Source: Macrothele yani
Lineage: Eukaryota > Arthropoda > Arachnida > Araneae > Macrothelidae
Assembly: GCA_039090855.1 (NCBI GenBank)
Contig: CM076996.1
Location: 51,860,469 to 51,924,468 of the forward strand
Direction of reading: 5' to 3'
DNA: 64,000 nucleotides
Below, piece by piece: positions 31,213 to 42,233 of this stretch. The notes beneath the pieces are model-generated. The model saw only the letters and a program-made list of their open reading frames with translations. It was not told the DNA's origin and made no database searches. Both the position numbers and the translations under genes were made by a program. Position 1 is the stretch's first letter. Each line of letters opens with the position of its first letter.

Positions 31213-32746
31213 CACTCGCTTCCAAAAGTTAAGCATGCAGAGGGAGAAGTTAATTTCCGAAAGCTAATCGGAATTGGTGAGGCTGCAATTCGCCGCTGTG
31301 GTAGATGGAAGTATGCAAATGTGGTAGGTAACAGCGAATCACAGTGTCTTGCCGAGAAATATGCAAAACAGGCAGTCGTATAAGAAGCCAGCACTCTGAA
31401 GGGGTACAGGAGTTGCATGCAAGTGCTGCTACAAGGTGTTGAGAACTGTCGGAGGATTTGTTTTGAAGACAGACTTGATTTTATGGCTTCCAGAAGACGA
31501 TTGGAAGATTCTGAGAGCTGGCGTGCCGTCGGACGCATTGAAGCAGGACAGTCAATCACAGATGTTGCTGGTTTTCTTCGGCGTGAATCATTCCGTCATT
31601 TCACGTTTATGGAAACAATTTCTAACCAGCCAAACAGTTGTCCGCAGACCTGTGGCTGGTCGCCCAAGGGTTATGACCCCTGCGGGATACCGATATATTG
31701 CTGTTGTAGCCAAGCGGAATCGAAGAGCAACGTCCACACGTGTGACATCTATGGTTACGGCGGCCATTGGTAAGACGATATCTGCCACTACTGTGTGTCG
31801 AAGGCTACACATGAAGGGACTGTACACCCGGGTACCACGGGTTTGTGTTCCTCTATCCGTCCAATCCAGAGGGGCACGATTAAGGTGGTGTCGCCAACAT
31901 GTCAATTGGACTGTGTCTGATTGGGGCAATGTTATGTTCACTGATGAGTCCAGATTTGCCCTGCAACCTGATGACAAGCGTGTACGGGTGTGGAGGGAAG
32001 AAAGCACATGCAATCGACCCCAGAACATCACCGAACATCATGCATTCCGAGGTGGAAGCATCATGATCTGGGCAGGAATTTCGTTGGGATATCACATCGA
32101 CCTCCACATCTACAGACAGGGTTCTGTGACGGCTCTACGGTATCGGGATGAAGTCTTAGACCCCACTGTGCGATTGTACGTGCAGCAGTTGGTCCTGCCT
32201 TCGTTTTAATGGACGATAATGTGCGTCCCCATAGAGCTGCCATTGTCGACGACTACCTGGAGCGTGAGGGGATTGCGCGTATGGAGTGGCCGGCGTACTC
32301 GCCCGACCTTAATCCCATTGAAAATCTTTGAGATGCCCTCGGCCGTGCTGTGTGTTCACATCTCCCGCCCCCACCACTCTCACAGCTTTGGAAACTGCTC
32401 TACAGGAGGAATGGCGATTACTGGACTCTGCGGTGGTTGATCACCTCATAAAAAGCATGGTCAGACGTTGTAAACTTTGTATGCAGATGAGGGGTGCTCA
32501 CATACCCTATTAATGTCGGGTTTTGTTGTTTTGACTTTATTACTCACTTTGTAAATGCCTCCAATTTGACGTCATCTTATAATTTCTGAAAATTCAATAT
32601 TATTTTCATCTCTGTCTGTATTTCTTTGTTTTGATTCATTAATAAACATATTTCCTACGTTCCTGCCGCATTTCGTGTCAATCCAAGCAGTACTTCTCCA
32701 TTTTTTCACATCTTACTGCTCAGTGCTTCACTTTTGGAAGTGAGTG
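31213..32746 (+). mobile_element. Tc1-like transposon Tc1-B, complete ends
   Basis: The left end reads CACTCGCTTCCAAAAGTTAA and the right end is inverted (TTCACTTTTGGAAGTGAGTG). TA flanks are at 31211-31212 and 32747-32748. It is 1534 bp. PLE copy 1 shows the uninterrupted site (AATTTATTAG on its minus strand, near 3342). The transposase resembles Tc1-C. Confidence 0.93.
31483..32513 (+). pseudogene. Tc1-B transposase, frameshifted
   Basis: It starts MASRRRLEDSESWRAVGRIE, with HTH units GVNHSVISRLWKQF and RRATSTRVTSMVTAAIGK. It then has DWGNVMFTDESRFALQ (first Asp), FRGGSIMIWAGISLG, LMDDNVRPHRAAIV (second Asp) and SPDLNPIENL (Glu), followed by a stop in place of Trp, and a C-terminus ending GAHIPY. 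Frameshifts are near 31580, 32205 and 32360. Its length fits a 340-residue Tc1 transposase. The long central frame (31590-32209) suggests a moderately recent loss. Confidence 0.85.
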
Positions 32747-33067
32747 TATTAGTTCTTAAAATGTGTATGTAGTTAGTAATATTATTTTAACTGCTTTGTA
32801 TTTGTAAATCAATAGAGGCCAACTAACGTAAATTTTTCAAAGTTTTTGTCTGCTAGTTTGAGTTAGGATATTTAGTTGTTCATATTGATTAAGCAATGTG
32901 TTAGTACCTATTTCTGAATAAATTAAGGGGGTGTTTTCGTGGCTCAATTTGTTTGCCGTGACATCTAACCATCTTGATATTACTTTAGGAACTATATGTG
33001 CCAGAAGTGTTTTGAAAGATGAGCTACAGCATTTTAGTAAATAGGCTTATCATATGTAATTGAAGAG

Positions 33068-33740
33068 ATGAATAAATATAGATTGGATGTGCTGCGTGTA
33101 AGTGAAACCAAAAAGAAAAAAATTGGAATAGAAGAAGTGAATGGAACGGTCAGTGTGTGGTCTGGAGTGTTGGATAATGTGAGAGGACAGGCTGGTGTAG
33201 GTGTGATTTTAAGTGAAAAGATGGAGAACATTTTGATTCACTATAGCTGCATAAGTGAGAGAATCCTTTGGATTCGTTTGAAAGTGAAACTTCAAGTAAT
33301 AATTGTTGTAGTGTATGCTCCTTGTGACTCGGAACCTTCTGATAGGAAGGAAGATTTCTGGAATGAACTAAAAGTTGTTTTGAGCCAGTTTAGAGCTAAA
33401 GAGAAAATTATAATAGCAGGGGATTTCAATGGTAGAGTAGGTGTGCAGAATGCAATTTCTGACAATGTTCTGGGTAAGTAAAATGATCCTTGTATAAATG
33501 ATAATGGAGAAAGATTAATTGAACTCTGCATTGAGAATGGTTTGTGTGTATCCAATACATTTTTCAGCCAAAAGTATATCCACACATATACTTGAGAAAA
33601 TCGTACTCTGGGTCAAAAGAGTGTGATAGATTTTGTTGTCTATGATCAGCATCTGAAACCCTTAGTTGTTAACACTCGTGTGATGAGAGGTGCGGAAGTT
33701 GGTTCTGATCATTACTCGGTAGTGTCACGAGTGAAACTGA
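33068..33740 (+). pseudogene. LINE-B copy 2 endonuclease
   Basis: An open stretch to 33481 gives VSETKKKKIGIEEVNGT, VGVILSEKMENILIHYSCIS, VVVYAPCDSEPSD and IIIAGDFNGRVGVQNAISD (Asp and Asn of the active site kept). A stop after VLGK and a shift precede GSDHYSVVSRVKL near 33700, the Asp-His motif. Apart from one stop and one frameshift the nuclease core is complete except for its first strand. Confidence 0.8.
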
Positions 33741-34707
33741 ATGTTGGTTGGAGGAAAAGGAAATAAAAATAGGCCCAGGATAGAAAGAATAAAGTTTGAA
33801 AGGCTACCTGAAGATCATCAGCTTAGCTCTGACATACTCAGAGAACGACTGAAGAAGGTGAACTTTTGTGAGAGGGATGTAGAAAAGAAGTGGGAATGTT
33901 CTAAGAACTGTGTTGTCACTGCTGCTGAAGAGGTTTGTGGCACCACAATAGTGGGTAACAATAGAGGTGATGCTTGGTGGAATAGTGAGATTGAAGAGGC
34001 AGTAAAGAGAAAGAAGGAAGCCTATTTGGGGATGTTGCAAGGTAGAGTTTCTGTGGATGAATATTGCTGTAAGAAGTGTGAAGCCGCCAGGCTGGTTCGC
34101 CAGAGTAAGGCAAAAGATAGGAAGGAGAGGGTGGAAAGGCATGAATTGGTTCATTGGAAAGAGAGGAGACTTTCTGGAAGTACATGAGACAGGAAAAATA
34201 GGGGAAACAAAGTTGTAAGTTGTGTGAAGAATAGGAGTGGGGAAATGATATGGGAGCCCAATGAGTTGAGTGAATGATGAGGTGACTACTTCTGGGAGTT
34301 ATTAGATCAGGAAAGCAAAGATGATTCTGAGGCAAAAGCAGATGATGTCACAGTGAAGAATGGAAGCATAGGAGATATCTCAAGAGAAGAGGTGTTTAAA
34401 GCTCTAAAATCTCTTCAGGATGGTAAGGCTCCGGGGGTTGATGGCATAACTGCCGAGATGTTGAAATATGGTGGTGACTCTAATTGACTGGTTAACTGAA
34501 ATTTGCCAGTTGTGCTGGGAGTTGGGAATGGTCCCTCGAGATTGGAAGGATGCTATTATTGTTCCCTTGTATAAGGGAAAAGGTGATCAGACTGAATGCA
34601 AGAAATATCGTGGTATTAGAGTACTAAGTGTGCCAGGGAAAGTGATTGGTAAGGTTGTTATTGAAAAATTACGGGGTCTTACTTCAGAGAAAGTGTGGGA
34701 TGTTTAG
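33741..34707 (+). pseudogene. LINE-B copy 2 linker and RT N-terminal half
   Basis: It reads RLPEDHQLSSDILRERLKKV, DAWWNSEIEEAVKRKKEAYL and KAKDRKERVERHELVHWKER, then shifted pieces, then LKSLQDGKAPGVDGITAEML at about 34410-34465. A + frame follows with WLTEICQLCWELGMVPRDWK, IIVPLYKGKGDQTECKKYRG and VLSVPGKVIGKVV. These are non-LTR RT blocks 0-2. The join at IDWLTEICQL shows the undisturbed site that hAT-1 hit in copy 1. Confidence 0.8.
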
Positions 34708-34832
34708 AGTGGTTTTATGCCTGGTAAAAACTGCACTTGTTGATGACACCGTCCTGTTGGCAGAGAGCAAAAGTGAGTTGCAGAGTATTTTGTCCGGGAT
34801 GCATGAAGTTTGCATGAAATTCAAACCGACTG

Positions 34833-35275
34833 TCGGGTGACACCCGAAATTACGAAATCGTCGAATAGTGTGCATGGCACGCCGATATGACGGCCCTATA
34901 GCTCGCATGTCGGGGCTCGCAAGACATTTCTTTTTCACCGAATAGAGAAAAAGAAAAGTCAACACCCGACACGCCGATGACGGCTCTATACTTGCATGTC
35001 GCCGCTCGCGAGGAATTTCGTTTTGCTGAATAGCTGGCGTGTTACGTATTATCCGCCATGCCTATGATCCTCTATAGTTGCATGTCGGCGCTCGCGAGGA
35101 ATTTCTTTTTCGCGGAATGTTGCGCATGTCGGGTGTCATCCTCCATGCCTATGACACCTCTATAGCTTGCATGTCGACACTCGCGAGACATTTCTTTTTC
35201 GCCGAATAGGTCGTGTGTCATCTGCCACGCCGATGATGCCTCTATACCTCGTATGTCGGAGTTGGCGAGCCAAAG
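34833..35275. repeat. GC-richer tandem satellite, about five units of 85-95 bp
   Basis: Each unit contains CACGCCGATGA, CTCTATA, TTGCATGTCG, GCTCGCGAG and ATTTCTTTTTCGCCGAATAG with small changes. Units begin near 34873, 34969, 35058, 35144 and 35227. A palindromic TGTCGGGTGACACCCGA precedes the array. It contrasts with the AT-rich surroundings and has no ORF. I do not recognise the family. Confidence 0.85.
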
Positions 35276-35391
35276 CTGAGCTTTCACTGCAGAGTTATGG
35301 TTCTACTGCAGAAAAAAACAAAAACAAAACTAGTGCTGGATGAGTATGGGTGAAAAGTTATTTGAGTGGAAAAGGTTAATTTAGATTAAAA

Positions 35392-35990
35392 TGAAATGAA
35401 ACGTAGCAGTGCAACAGCTATGACAACAAAAAGAACGAAGTCAGATAAAACTTATCGTCAAGTGAATTGCGATATATAGTAAAGAATGGCCTTTTTGTGA
35501 AGCAACTAAAGTTTTGCCGAATCACGTTTTGTAAGCCATGTGGCTGCGATTTTAGCCTAGTGCATGGCAATTGTGATGATGGTAGGCGTCATGTAGAGAG
35601 CAAGATTAGAAGCACAAAGATCATGCCAAGAGACTAAATGGAGATGTGTGTAAATTTAATGTAACCAAAAAGCTTCTGACAGCTTATAAAGAATCCTGAA
35701 AAAAATATCAAGAGCGAATTAGTGCTGGAAATATGCAGCAAAATAAACAAAAAAGAGAAGAAATTGAATTTTCACAAAGTGATTTGAAACGGGAAGAAAC
35801 TTAACTTTTGCAGCAGTTGGATTCCTCTCATAAAATGTTAAACAATGCTGAGATGAACATTGAATGTGGCATAAAAAGAGAAGAGACATGAGTTCAATGG
35901 AAAGTGGACGGGTACTATTAAAAGAAGCAAAGCAAAATGTTGCTAACTATCTTAAAAAATTACAAACAAATAAAAGTGAGCAATTAAATA
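35392..35990 (+). pseudogene. Decayed ORF with BED-like finger and helical tail
   Basis: Shifted + frames give MKRSSATAMTTKRTKSDKTY, KEWPFCEATKVLPNHV, then FCKPCGCDFSLVHGNCDDG with RRHVESK. The latter is a CxxC and His pattern of the TTF/BED type at the start of some hAT-like proteins. A basic, helical stretch follows (KKLLTAYKES, NMQQNKQKREEIEF, LKEAKQNVANYLKKLQTN). Stops are frequent. It may be the start of a hAT element whose end is near 38450, but this is tentative. Confidence 0.4.
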
Positions 35991-36184
35991 TTGAGAAAAA
36001 AAGCAAAAAACTAAACATTTTTTGTAAAATAAATGATTAATAATAAGAATCCTGCTGTGGTTACAAATTTTTTGATCTATTTGGAAACTAAAATCTTTGC
36101 ATATGTGTATGTGTGTTTCAATGCAAGATGTTTTAAATTTGAGTAGGGTGCATCTAGTTTTCAAAACATTTTTTGCTTAAGCAT

Positions 36185-36405
36185 TTGTTTTATCTACTAA
36201 TATTTTACCTGTTCTGAAAAAATGTTTTTTTACGCCAAAAATGTATTTTATCTGATCCAAAAATGTATTTCACTGGCTCCAAAAACACATCTTGCTGCTC
36301 CAAAAATGCATTTTGTTGCTCCAAAAATGTATTTTACCTGCTCCAAAAATGTATTTTACCTGCTCCAAAAATGCATTTTGCTGCTCCAAAAATGATTTTG
36401 CAACT
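36185..36405. repeat. Minisatellite, unit about 20-24 bp
   Basis: Repeats of CTCCAAAAATG(C/T)ATTTT(G/A)C occur about nine times, more regular towards the right. A read-through ORF exists but only reflects the repeat. Confidence 0.9.
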
Positions 36406-36429
36406 TTCCATCACTGTTGGAAGAAGAAA

Positions 36430-37780
36430 AAATGAAAAAAAAAAAGAGTAAGAAATGCAGAACCCTGATATGACCTGACACACGTGTGAGACAACACAAA
36501 AGATTATGTAGCTAATGAGCATAAAAGGAGCAACAATATGTTAAAATACCTCCCTGTCCATAAAAAGGCTCATTGTATGAGTAGATTAGAATAGTATTGA
36601 TGTTTACAAATAAAGGCGGATGAAACACAATGGAACAGGTGAACAGCCAATATGCAAATGAGAGCCTCAATCAAAAGTTCTGGAATGGACATGCTTTTAA
36701 TGCCCAAGTAAAAAAATGGAGAATAATAGATCTGAAAACTGCGATGAATGAGAAAGGTCAACTTGTTTGGGTTGAAAAAAAAAAATCAAAGGCGAGGCTG
36801 AGGTGAGCTAATGGACAGCTGTGTCATATTTTCAGTAATGTTTGTCATGTATCATATATGAAACACATCTTAAAAATTTCTTGTACCATAGACCATTAAA
36901 ATGTGAGAAAATAAGTTAATGGATGACATTATAGTCATCCCAAAATACATAATTTAAGAACCGTGTTGAAGTGTAAGTTAAATTAATTGGCCCTTAAATA
37001 TTGATATCAATCAGTTTGCATGCATGAAATACGGTCTGCAGCATCATGGTGTTTACACATTGATGGGAAATTTGCATCAAGGGAATATTGCCCATCTTTA
37101 CAACTGCATGAATTTCTTAAAAGTGGCAGGGAAAATTGTACTAATGAAGTATGCTTGGGGGATTTTTATCCTGGAATTTAGTTGTAGGCAATCCACTGTC
37201 ACTGATCTAGTATCCATTGTTTTGTTGCCTGGAAGACAGTGTTCCACTTGCTCTTCCTCAAATCATGATCGTATCTCTGCTATGTGCGCTGCTGGATTGC
37301 ACTGAAAGGAATCTAAACATGGATGGAGGTGAAGATTTTTGTTTCCTGTTTTTTTTTTTTTTAGGGCTTAACAGTGCCAGTGAGTAGTTAAGGCTATAAG
37401 TAGCAGTCACTCTCTGATTTAACCACCACTGGTTCTAGGACAGAACCAGCTTGACACAATTTCAAGCCTTACAAAGCCTGAAATCAAAGTAGAATGGACA
37501 AAGGTGTGTTGTCTGTTAGGTATCAGAATGGTGGTTGCAACACACTTGCTGGCCAGTTTCGTGGCAGAAATCGTTGAACTCATTTTGCTTTTTTTTTTTT
37601 TTTTTCCTCTCTCTCTCTCACTAGTTCGCATGTGTTTACATACTTGAATCTTCTGAAGTGTATCCTTTTTTTTCCGTTTTTCCTCCTTTTGCTATGAATT
37701 TCTCTCACTAGTTTAAAACTGTGCTGTAAAGGACTACCTACAGGTTTTTTGAATGAATCAGGGGAAGCATACCTATTTCA
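36430..37780. other. No recognised gene
   Basis: AT-rich sequence with poly-A/T runs and short chance ORFs. I see nothing that supports a gene or a complete mobile element. Confidence 0.4.
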
Positions 37781-37829
37781 AAGATGTCAATTTATTGTGC
37801 TCCTTGTTTGCAGAAATCATATGTAAGAT

Positions 37830-37960
37830 TCTTCTGTGGGTTTGAGGTCGATGCAGAACTGAAGAAGAGGTTATTATGTATTCTGAACATCGATGCAAAA
37901 CTGAAAAAGAGGTTCTTCCATATTCTCAGCATCGATGCAAAACTGAACAGAACATTTTTG
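37830..37960. repeat. Tandem repeat, unit 54 bp, about 2.4 copies
   Basis: The unit contains CATCGATGCAAAACTGAA, AGAGGTT and ATTCT. It gives a periodic peptide IDAKLKKRF in one frame. Probably non-coding. Confidence 0.8.
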
Positions 37961-38019
37961 GGTGTTAGTGTGTGTGTGTGTGAAGTTTCCATCTGAGAAC
38001 GTTGTTTTGTCTTTCAAAA

Positions 38020-38330
38020 CTTTCAAAAGCGGAGGTTAAATGGGGTGAAGATTTCTTCCGTAATCATTTTTTTTTTTTTTTTGATGTCCCTTCTGCCCAG
38101 TTTTGTTGTTGAATATCATTTTATTTCATAAATTTTTGTATTTCAACTTGAAAATTAAGGAAAAATTTCCAAAAAAGGGAAGTCGGACAAAGCCAAGATT
38201 TCTTCTGTAATCGTAATATTTCCCCCTCACAATGTACCCTCTATCCTGTGTCGTTATTAAATGTTATTTTCCCCTTCATAAATGTTGCATTTCAGCTTGA
38301 TAAAGGAGGGGAAAATTTCCAAAAACGAGA
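38020..38330. repeat. Two diverged tandem units of about 145 bp
   Basis: Both units have AGATTTCTTC(C/T)GTAATC, TATTAAATGTTATTTT-like and TTTCA(G/A)CTTGA motifs, and AAAATTTCCAAAAA. Non-coding. Confidence 0.65.
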
Positions 38331-38934
38331 CTGACTAAATTGGAAAATTTGTAAGAATTGATGCATGATGTTCAAAAACTATTCACATTCTCAAAGTTAC
38401 ACCATTTATCTAAAACAGTGAAAGCTTTCATATCATGCATTCATGGTCCTCAGACTGAAAGTGCCATTTTTCCAATCACGATACACTTTAACCACAGCAC
38501 ACAGCAGCACGCGAACAGTTCACAAACTGCGCTGCTGATAATCATATCTTTTTGCAAATCTGATAAATTGCTCCTTTTATCCATGACAGCAACAAGTGAT
38601 ATGTTATCAGAATGCCTACAGCACACCTTATATACCCTCCATGCCAGTTCACAACATGTGCCTTCTTTCATTGGATATGCACTGTTTTTGTCAAAAGTAG
38701 GAGGTGGTCTCAATAATGTGACTCGACTGCGTAGATCATAATGAAAAATTATGTATAGATTCTATTTTAATCAAAATAAATGTGCCGATAAATTCAAAGA
38801 TCTGTAGTCATATCAATTAAAAGTTTATACTTGATTCAGGTAACATATCGTTTTCTAATCGATATGTTCAGTACATTTAATCAATGTGCGCGACAAGTAA
38901 TTTTATTGAAAATGTTGATGAATTTTTTTACGGA
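38331..38934. other. Unassigned sequence with a possible hAT C-terminal relic
   Basis: A + ORF (38358-38741) includes FSKLHHLSKTVKAFISCIHG followed by PQTESA, which resembles the hAT dimerisation segment (a hydrophobic helix, then HGxxxxESA). The rest of the ORF is unremarkable. The similarity is short and may be chance. Confidence 0.3.
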
Positions 38935-38940
38935 TTTCGG

Positions 38941-39535
38941 TTTCTGAAAGTTGGCAGGTATGGCATTGCGTATGCAGACGACTTCATCCTCCTGATTTTG
39001 GACAGCGGCAGACATGTCATTGAAGCAAAGGCTCAATCAACACTTTTGTAATTAGAAAAATGGAGTGAAAGGAACAAGGTGGCTTTTGCACCAGAAAAAA
39101 CAACCCTTATGATATTTCCTAAAGGTAGTAAAATGAAAACTTCTCCTAAGTGCTAATTCATGGGAGTTACAATTAAGCCGGTTTGACAGACGAAATATTT
39201 GAAAGTGGTTTTGGATGACAAACTATCAGGACTGGCTCATGCTCAGTTTCTTAAAGAGGAGATTGTAATACTGGTTAACAGAATTGCTTCCATGAGATTC
39301 TCGGGAAGAACGCAAAAGGCGGTTTACAAACTGTGTCTTGAACGTATAATTTTATACGCATGCGGAGCATGGTTCTTACCAACAAATAGAATTAAGACAG
39401 AATTGTTACAAATTCAGCAATTAGTTTTATTGACTATTATGGGATGCTACCATACAACAGCAACATCTACACTTCAAATATTGGCAGGATGCGAGCTCAT
39501 AGATTTTCTTGCAGAAAAGGAGGCAGCCCTATATA
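38941..39535 (+). pseudogene. I-type LINE reverse transcriptase, C-terminal part
   Basis: The frame reads FLKVGRYGIAYADDFILLIL (catalytic Asp pair), KWSERNKVAFAPEKTTLMIF, FMGVTIKP, KYLKVVLDDKLSGLAHAQFL and RIILYACGAWFLPTNRIKTE, then a helical thumb ending ALY at the Tc1-I junction. There are stops at TLL*LEK, PKC*FMG and KPV*QTK. The upstream half of the RT is missing through 5' truncation. Confidence 0.85.
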
Positions 39536-39775
39536 CATTCACAGATAATGAAATTTGCGCACCTAGAAGAAAACATGCTACAACCACGAAACTTTGCAAA
39601 TAGCTAAAGTGCGTGCTGGTATGCAAATGATCCACATTTGGTGCAATTGCACATGACAGCACCCCTGTGGTGGCGCTGCAACACGAACCAGCAGCCTTAT
39701 AAACTGGCGTGTAGTCGATGCCCCATGAAAACAAAAAGCACCGGTCAATGCAAGCAAGAGTACAGAGTAACAAGA

Positions 39776-42075
39776 ATGCCAGGTAGACACCAGAGATATC
39801 TATGTACACAACTTACGAACTTTGAGAGAGGCCAGATCATCGGGCTGAAAATCACAGGGTGGTCGGCACACCATATAACCCGCCGGATGAATCGCTCTGA
39901 TCATACTGTCTGACTGTGTTGGGAGCAGTGGACACATGACAGCGCTGCCACATGGCGAAGCGGGTCCGGATGGACCAGGAGGACCACCGGTAGAGAGGAT
40001 CAACGGATCATGCGCCAGGCATGAACGGATCCTACAGGGACCCGGGCCACTACACAGGCAGATGTAGCAGCTCCTGTGTGCCCACAAACCATTTCCTGAT
40101 GCCTCGCGGAAGCAAATCTGCGATCCCAGCACCCCTTACTTGTGTTGCCATTAACACAGGAACATCGCCGGCTCCGTGTGCAGTGGCGCCCGGCCAGAGC
40201 AACACGGAATGCCACAGACTGGCGACGTGTGGTATTCAGCGATGAGTGCCGCTTCATTTTGGGGACAGATGATCATCATGTCCGGGTGTGGAGGTCTCCT
40301 GGTCAACGGCATGATCCCAACCTCGCTATCGAGCCCCACGCCTCCCGCACTGCAGGCATATTATGGTCTGAGGAGCCATAGCCTACAATAGAGATGAGCT
40401 CGGGCCCGGGCTCGGACAGGCTCAGAATTCGTTAACTGCCGAAAAACCCGGGCTCGGAATTACACGTCTTGAATTTCATTACTGTAATTAATTCAACACG
40501 TGTAATTCCGAGCCCGGTTGAATTACACGTGTTGAATTTCATTGTGGATTTGTTACCATGGTGGAAGGATTTTCAATTTCCTAAGCTAGCTGTCATTGCA
40601 AGACCAATTTTGCTCAGCAAGACTTGCATTATGCATTGTCCAAAGCTATGGCCCAAGCAAGGATTAGTTTAAGGAGTTCTTCTGTTATCGAAAAACTGGG
40701 AAAAAATCACATTCCCATTTTTTGTATTTTATTAAATATCAAGAATTTTATCTTTAAAATGATGTATTAATTTCCAAAATTGTGCAGTTAGAAGTATTGT
40801 TATTTATTTTTTAAAATTTCCTCACTCCCACGATTTTTGGGGTGACGTTGGTTTTTAGTGCAGCAGGTCGAGTTTTTGAGAAAAGAAGATCAAGTTGAAG
40901 CGCTGCTATTCTCTCTCTCTCTCTTTTTCATGATGAACTTGATCTGGAAACTGTGCACACACATATGATAATATTGTGATTATTATACTATTAAGCACAA
41001 AGCTTTGTTAATGTTACAAAATGCAGAATAATCTGGTCTGGAATGCTTTTATGTTCATTTTTTTTTTAATTTTGGAAATTTCTTTACATGCTTTTTTTTA
41101 TATTCTACTACATCACTCTAAACTACCTTTACCAATTAGCATATATGTAAATTACAGTATATTGCAGAGATTAGTTTTCTAGAGTCAAAATTTCAAACAC
41201 TTGCAACTGTCTGTATGGCATTGTATGTTTTATATGCAATTTATTCAAAATAAAAGTAAATTTAGAAATCAAAAAGAAATAACGAATGGAATTTTTGTTC
41301 CTAAATGATTTTCTTTTCTTCAGCTTTTACCAAAATTACTGATTCCCCTGATACGGTCGAAGGGCACTTGATTATTTATTTTCAAATCCACATTTTAGAA
41401 CATTTGGCTTTATGCGTAGTATTTCTAAAAGCATATTAATATTGTGAAGTGGATTAACTGAACTAAACTTTTTAAACTAATGATTTTTAAACTAATCCTT
41501 GCTTGGGCCATATCTTTGGCCAGTGTATAATGCATAAATGCAAGCCTTGATAAGCAAAATTTTCCAAGAATCCGGGCCTGGGCGGACCCTGGCTCAGCAA
41601 ACACATGTAATTAAAGAAAGCGGGCCGGGCCCAGGCTCCTAAAATTGAGCCCGAACTCATCTCTAGCCTACAATAGCTGATCAGATCTAATAGCGGTATG
41701 TGGATCATTGACGGGCCAGCGATTTGTGTATGAGATCCTACAGCCCCACGTGCTCCCATTCCTGGCCTGGATTCCAGATGCGCTATACCAGCAGGATAAT
41801 GCCTGCCCGCACATGGCTCTGGTTGCCCACGACTGCCTATGTCATGTCCAAACACTTCCATGGCCTGCCCACTCCCCGGACATATCCCTTATTGAGCATG
41901 TGTGGGACCAGTTGAAATGCCAGCTGCCGCCGTGCCGCACTATCCGGGATTTTGAGCACACCGTCCAACACGTGTGGGCCACTCTGCCACAGGACAACAT
42001 CAGGAGTCTGTTCGCCTCCATGCCAGACCGTATGGCAGCATTTATTGCTGCACGATGCGGTTGCGACGTGCTATT
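39776..42075 (+). pseudogene. Tc1-I transposase in two pieces
   Basis: The 5' piece (39776-40380) starts MPGRHQRYLCTQLTNFERGQ and has HTH motifs, RRLRVQWRPARATRNATDWR, RVVFSDECRFILGTDDHHVR (first Asp) and ASRTAGILW. The 3' piece (41674-42075) gives SLTGQRFVYEILQPHVLPFL, YQQDNACPHMALVAHDC (second Asp) and SPDISLIEHVWDQLKCQLPP (Glu), ending MAAFIAARCG. Across the hAT MITE the original AYNS segment reforms in frame. Several stops and shifts exist in the 5' piece. It is the same subgroup as Tc1-E. Confidence 0.85.
40389..41664 (+). mobile_element. Non-autonomous hAT element with exact 8-bp duplication
   Basis: Ends are TAGAGATGAGCTCGGGC and, inverted, TAGAGATGAGTTCGGGC. The flanks are both GCCTACAA (40381-40388 and 41665-41672). 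8-bp duplications and TAGAGATG-like ends are hAT features. Internal inverted segments (40598-40672 against 41487-41563) and short repeats of TTACACGTGTTGAATT lie near the left end. A relic of a hAT transposase C-terminus, DLLPWWKDFQFPKLAVIARP, is seen at about 40545-40615. No other coding sequence remains. Confidence 0.93.
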
Positions 42076-42233
42076 GAAGATGATTGGACTGAGTGCCACA
42101 GATCCCTCTGTAATTGTCCTGCAGCTGCGTTTTTGCCATCATATGTATCATTCATCTGTAGCATTACGTCTGCAAAATTTCAGTTCAATCCGATGCTTCC
42201 ATCTTGGTGTGCAAATTTCATTGTCCGTGAGTG

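Larger units (their letters stand above)
29147..33055 (+). mobile_element. Penelope-like element, copy 2, with Tc1-B inserted
   Basis: It carries an N-terminal region (29420-29653), RT core (29700-30178), linker, GIY-YIG domain (30593-30967), a hammerhead-like motif (31123-31154) and a tail that ends at CTTATCATAT near 33055, as copy 1 does. The 5' edge is a 32-bp perfect inverted repeat. Tc1-B (31213-32746) is inserted in the tail. In copy 1 the Tc1-A insertion lies only about 22 bp away from this site. The reading frame is broken in several places. Confidence 0.85.
33057..34832 (+). mobile_element. LINE-B copy 2, truncated at both ends with RT deletion
   Basis: It starts inside the endonuclease (EEMNKYRLDVLRVSETKKKK) directly at the end of PLE copy 2. 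It covers the nuclease, linker (33741-34187) and RT start (34400-34700). It then jumps from GFMPGKNCT straight to DDTVLLAESKSELQ, a deletion of about 350 bp that removes RT blocks and the Tyr-Ala of YADD. It stops at 34832 against a tandem satellite. Loss of the 3' end is not normal for LINE insertion and implies later deletion. Confidence 0.8.
39536..42233 (+). mobile_element. Tc1-like transposon Tc1-I, split by a hAT MITE
   Basis: The left end is CATTCACAGATAATGAAATT. The right end, inverted, is CACTCACGGACAATGAAATT. TA flanks are at 39534-39535 and 42234-42235. Inverted repeats extend about 65 bp. Without the 1276-bp hAT MITE plus one 8-bp duplication, the element would be about 1414 bp, normal for Tc1. 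It is inserted into the I-type LINE. Confidence 0.93.

Noticed and set aside
34833..35275. CRISPR-like array
   Set aside because: Units are contiguous diverged repeats without unique spacers, in a eukaryotic genome with no cas genes. It is a satellite.
36263..36451. Cys/Lys-rich small protein candidate
   Set aside because: It is the translation of a minisatellite. The Cys periodicity follows the DNA repeat unit, so a secreted peptide call is unsupported.
37784..37996. Periodic peptide IDAKLKKRF as a repeat protein
   Set aside because: Only about two and a half copies of a DNA tandem repeat, with no start context or continuation.
39536..42233. I first considered the 40389-41664 region to be the native middle of the Tc1
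   Set aside because: The exact 8-bp duplication, hAT-type ends and the restored AYNS frame show that it is a separate insertion.
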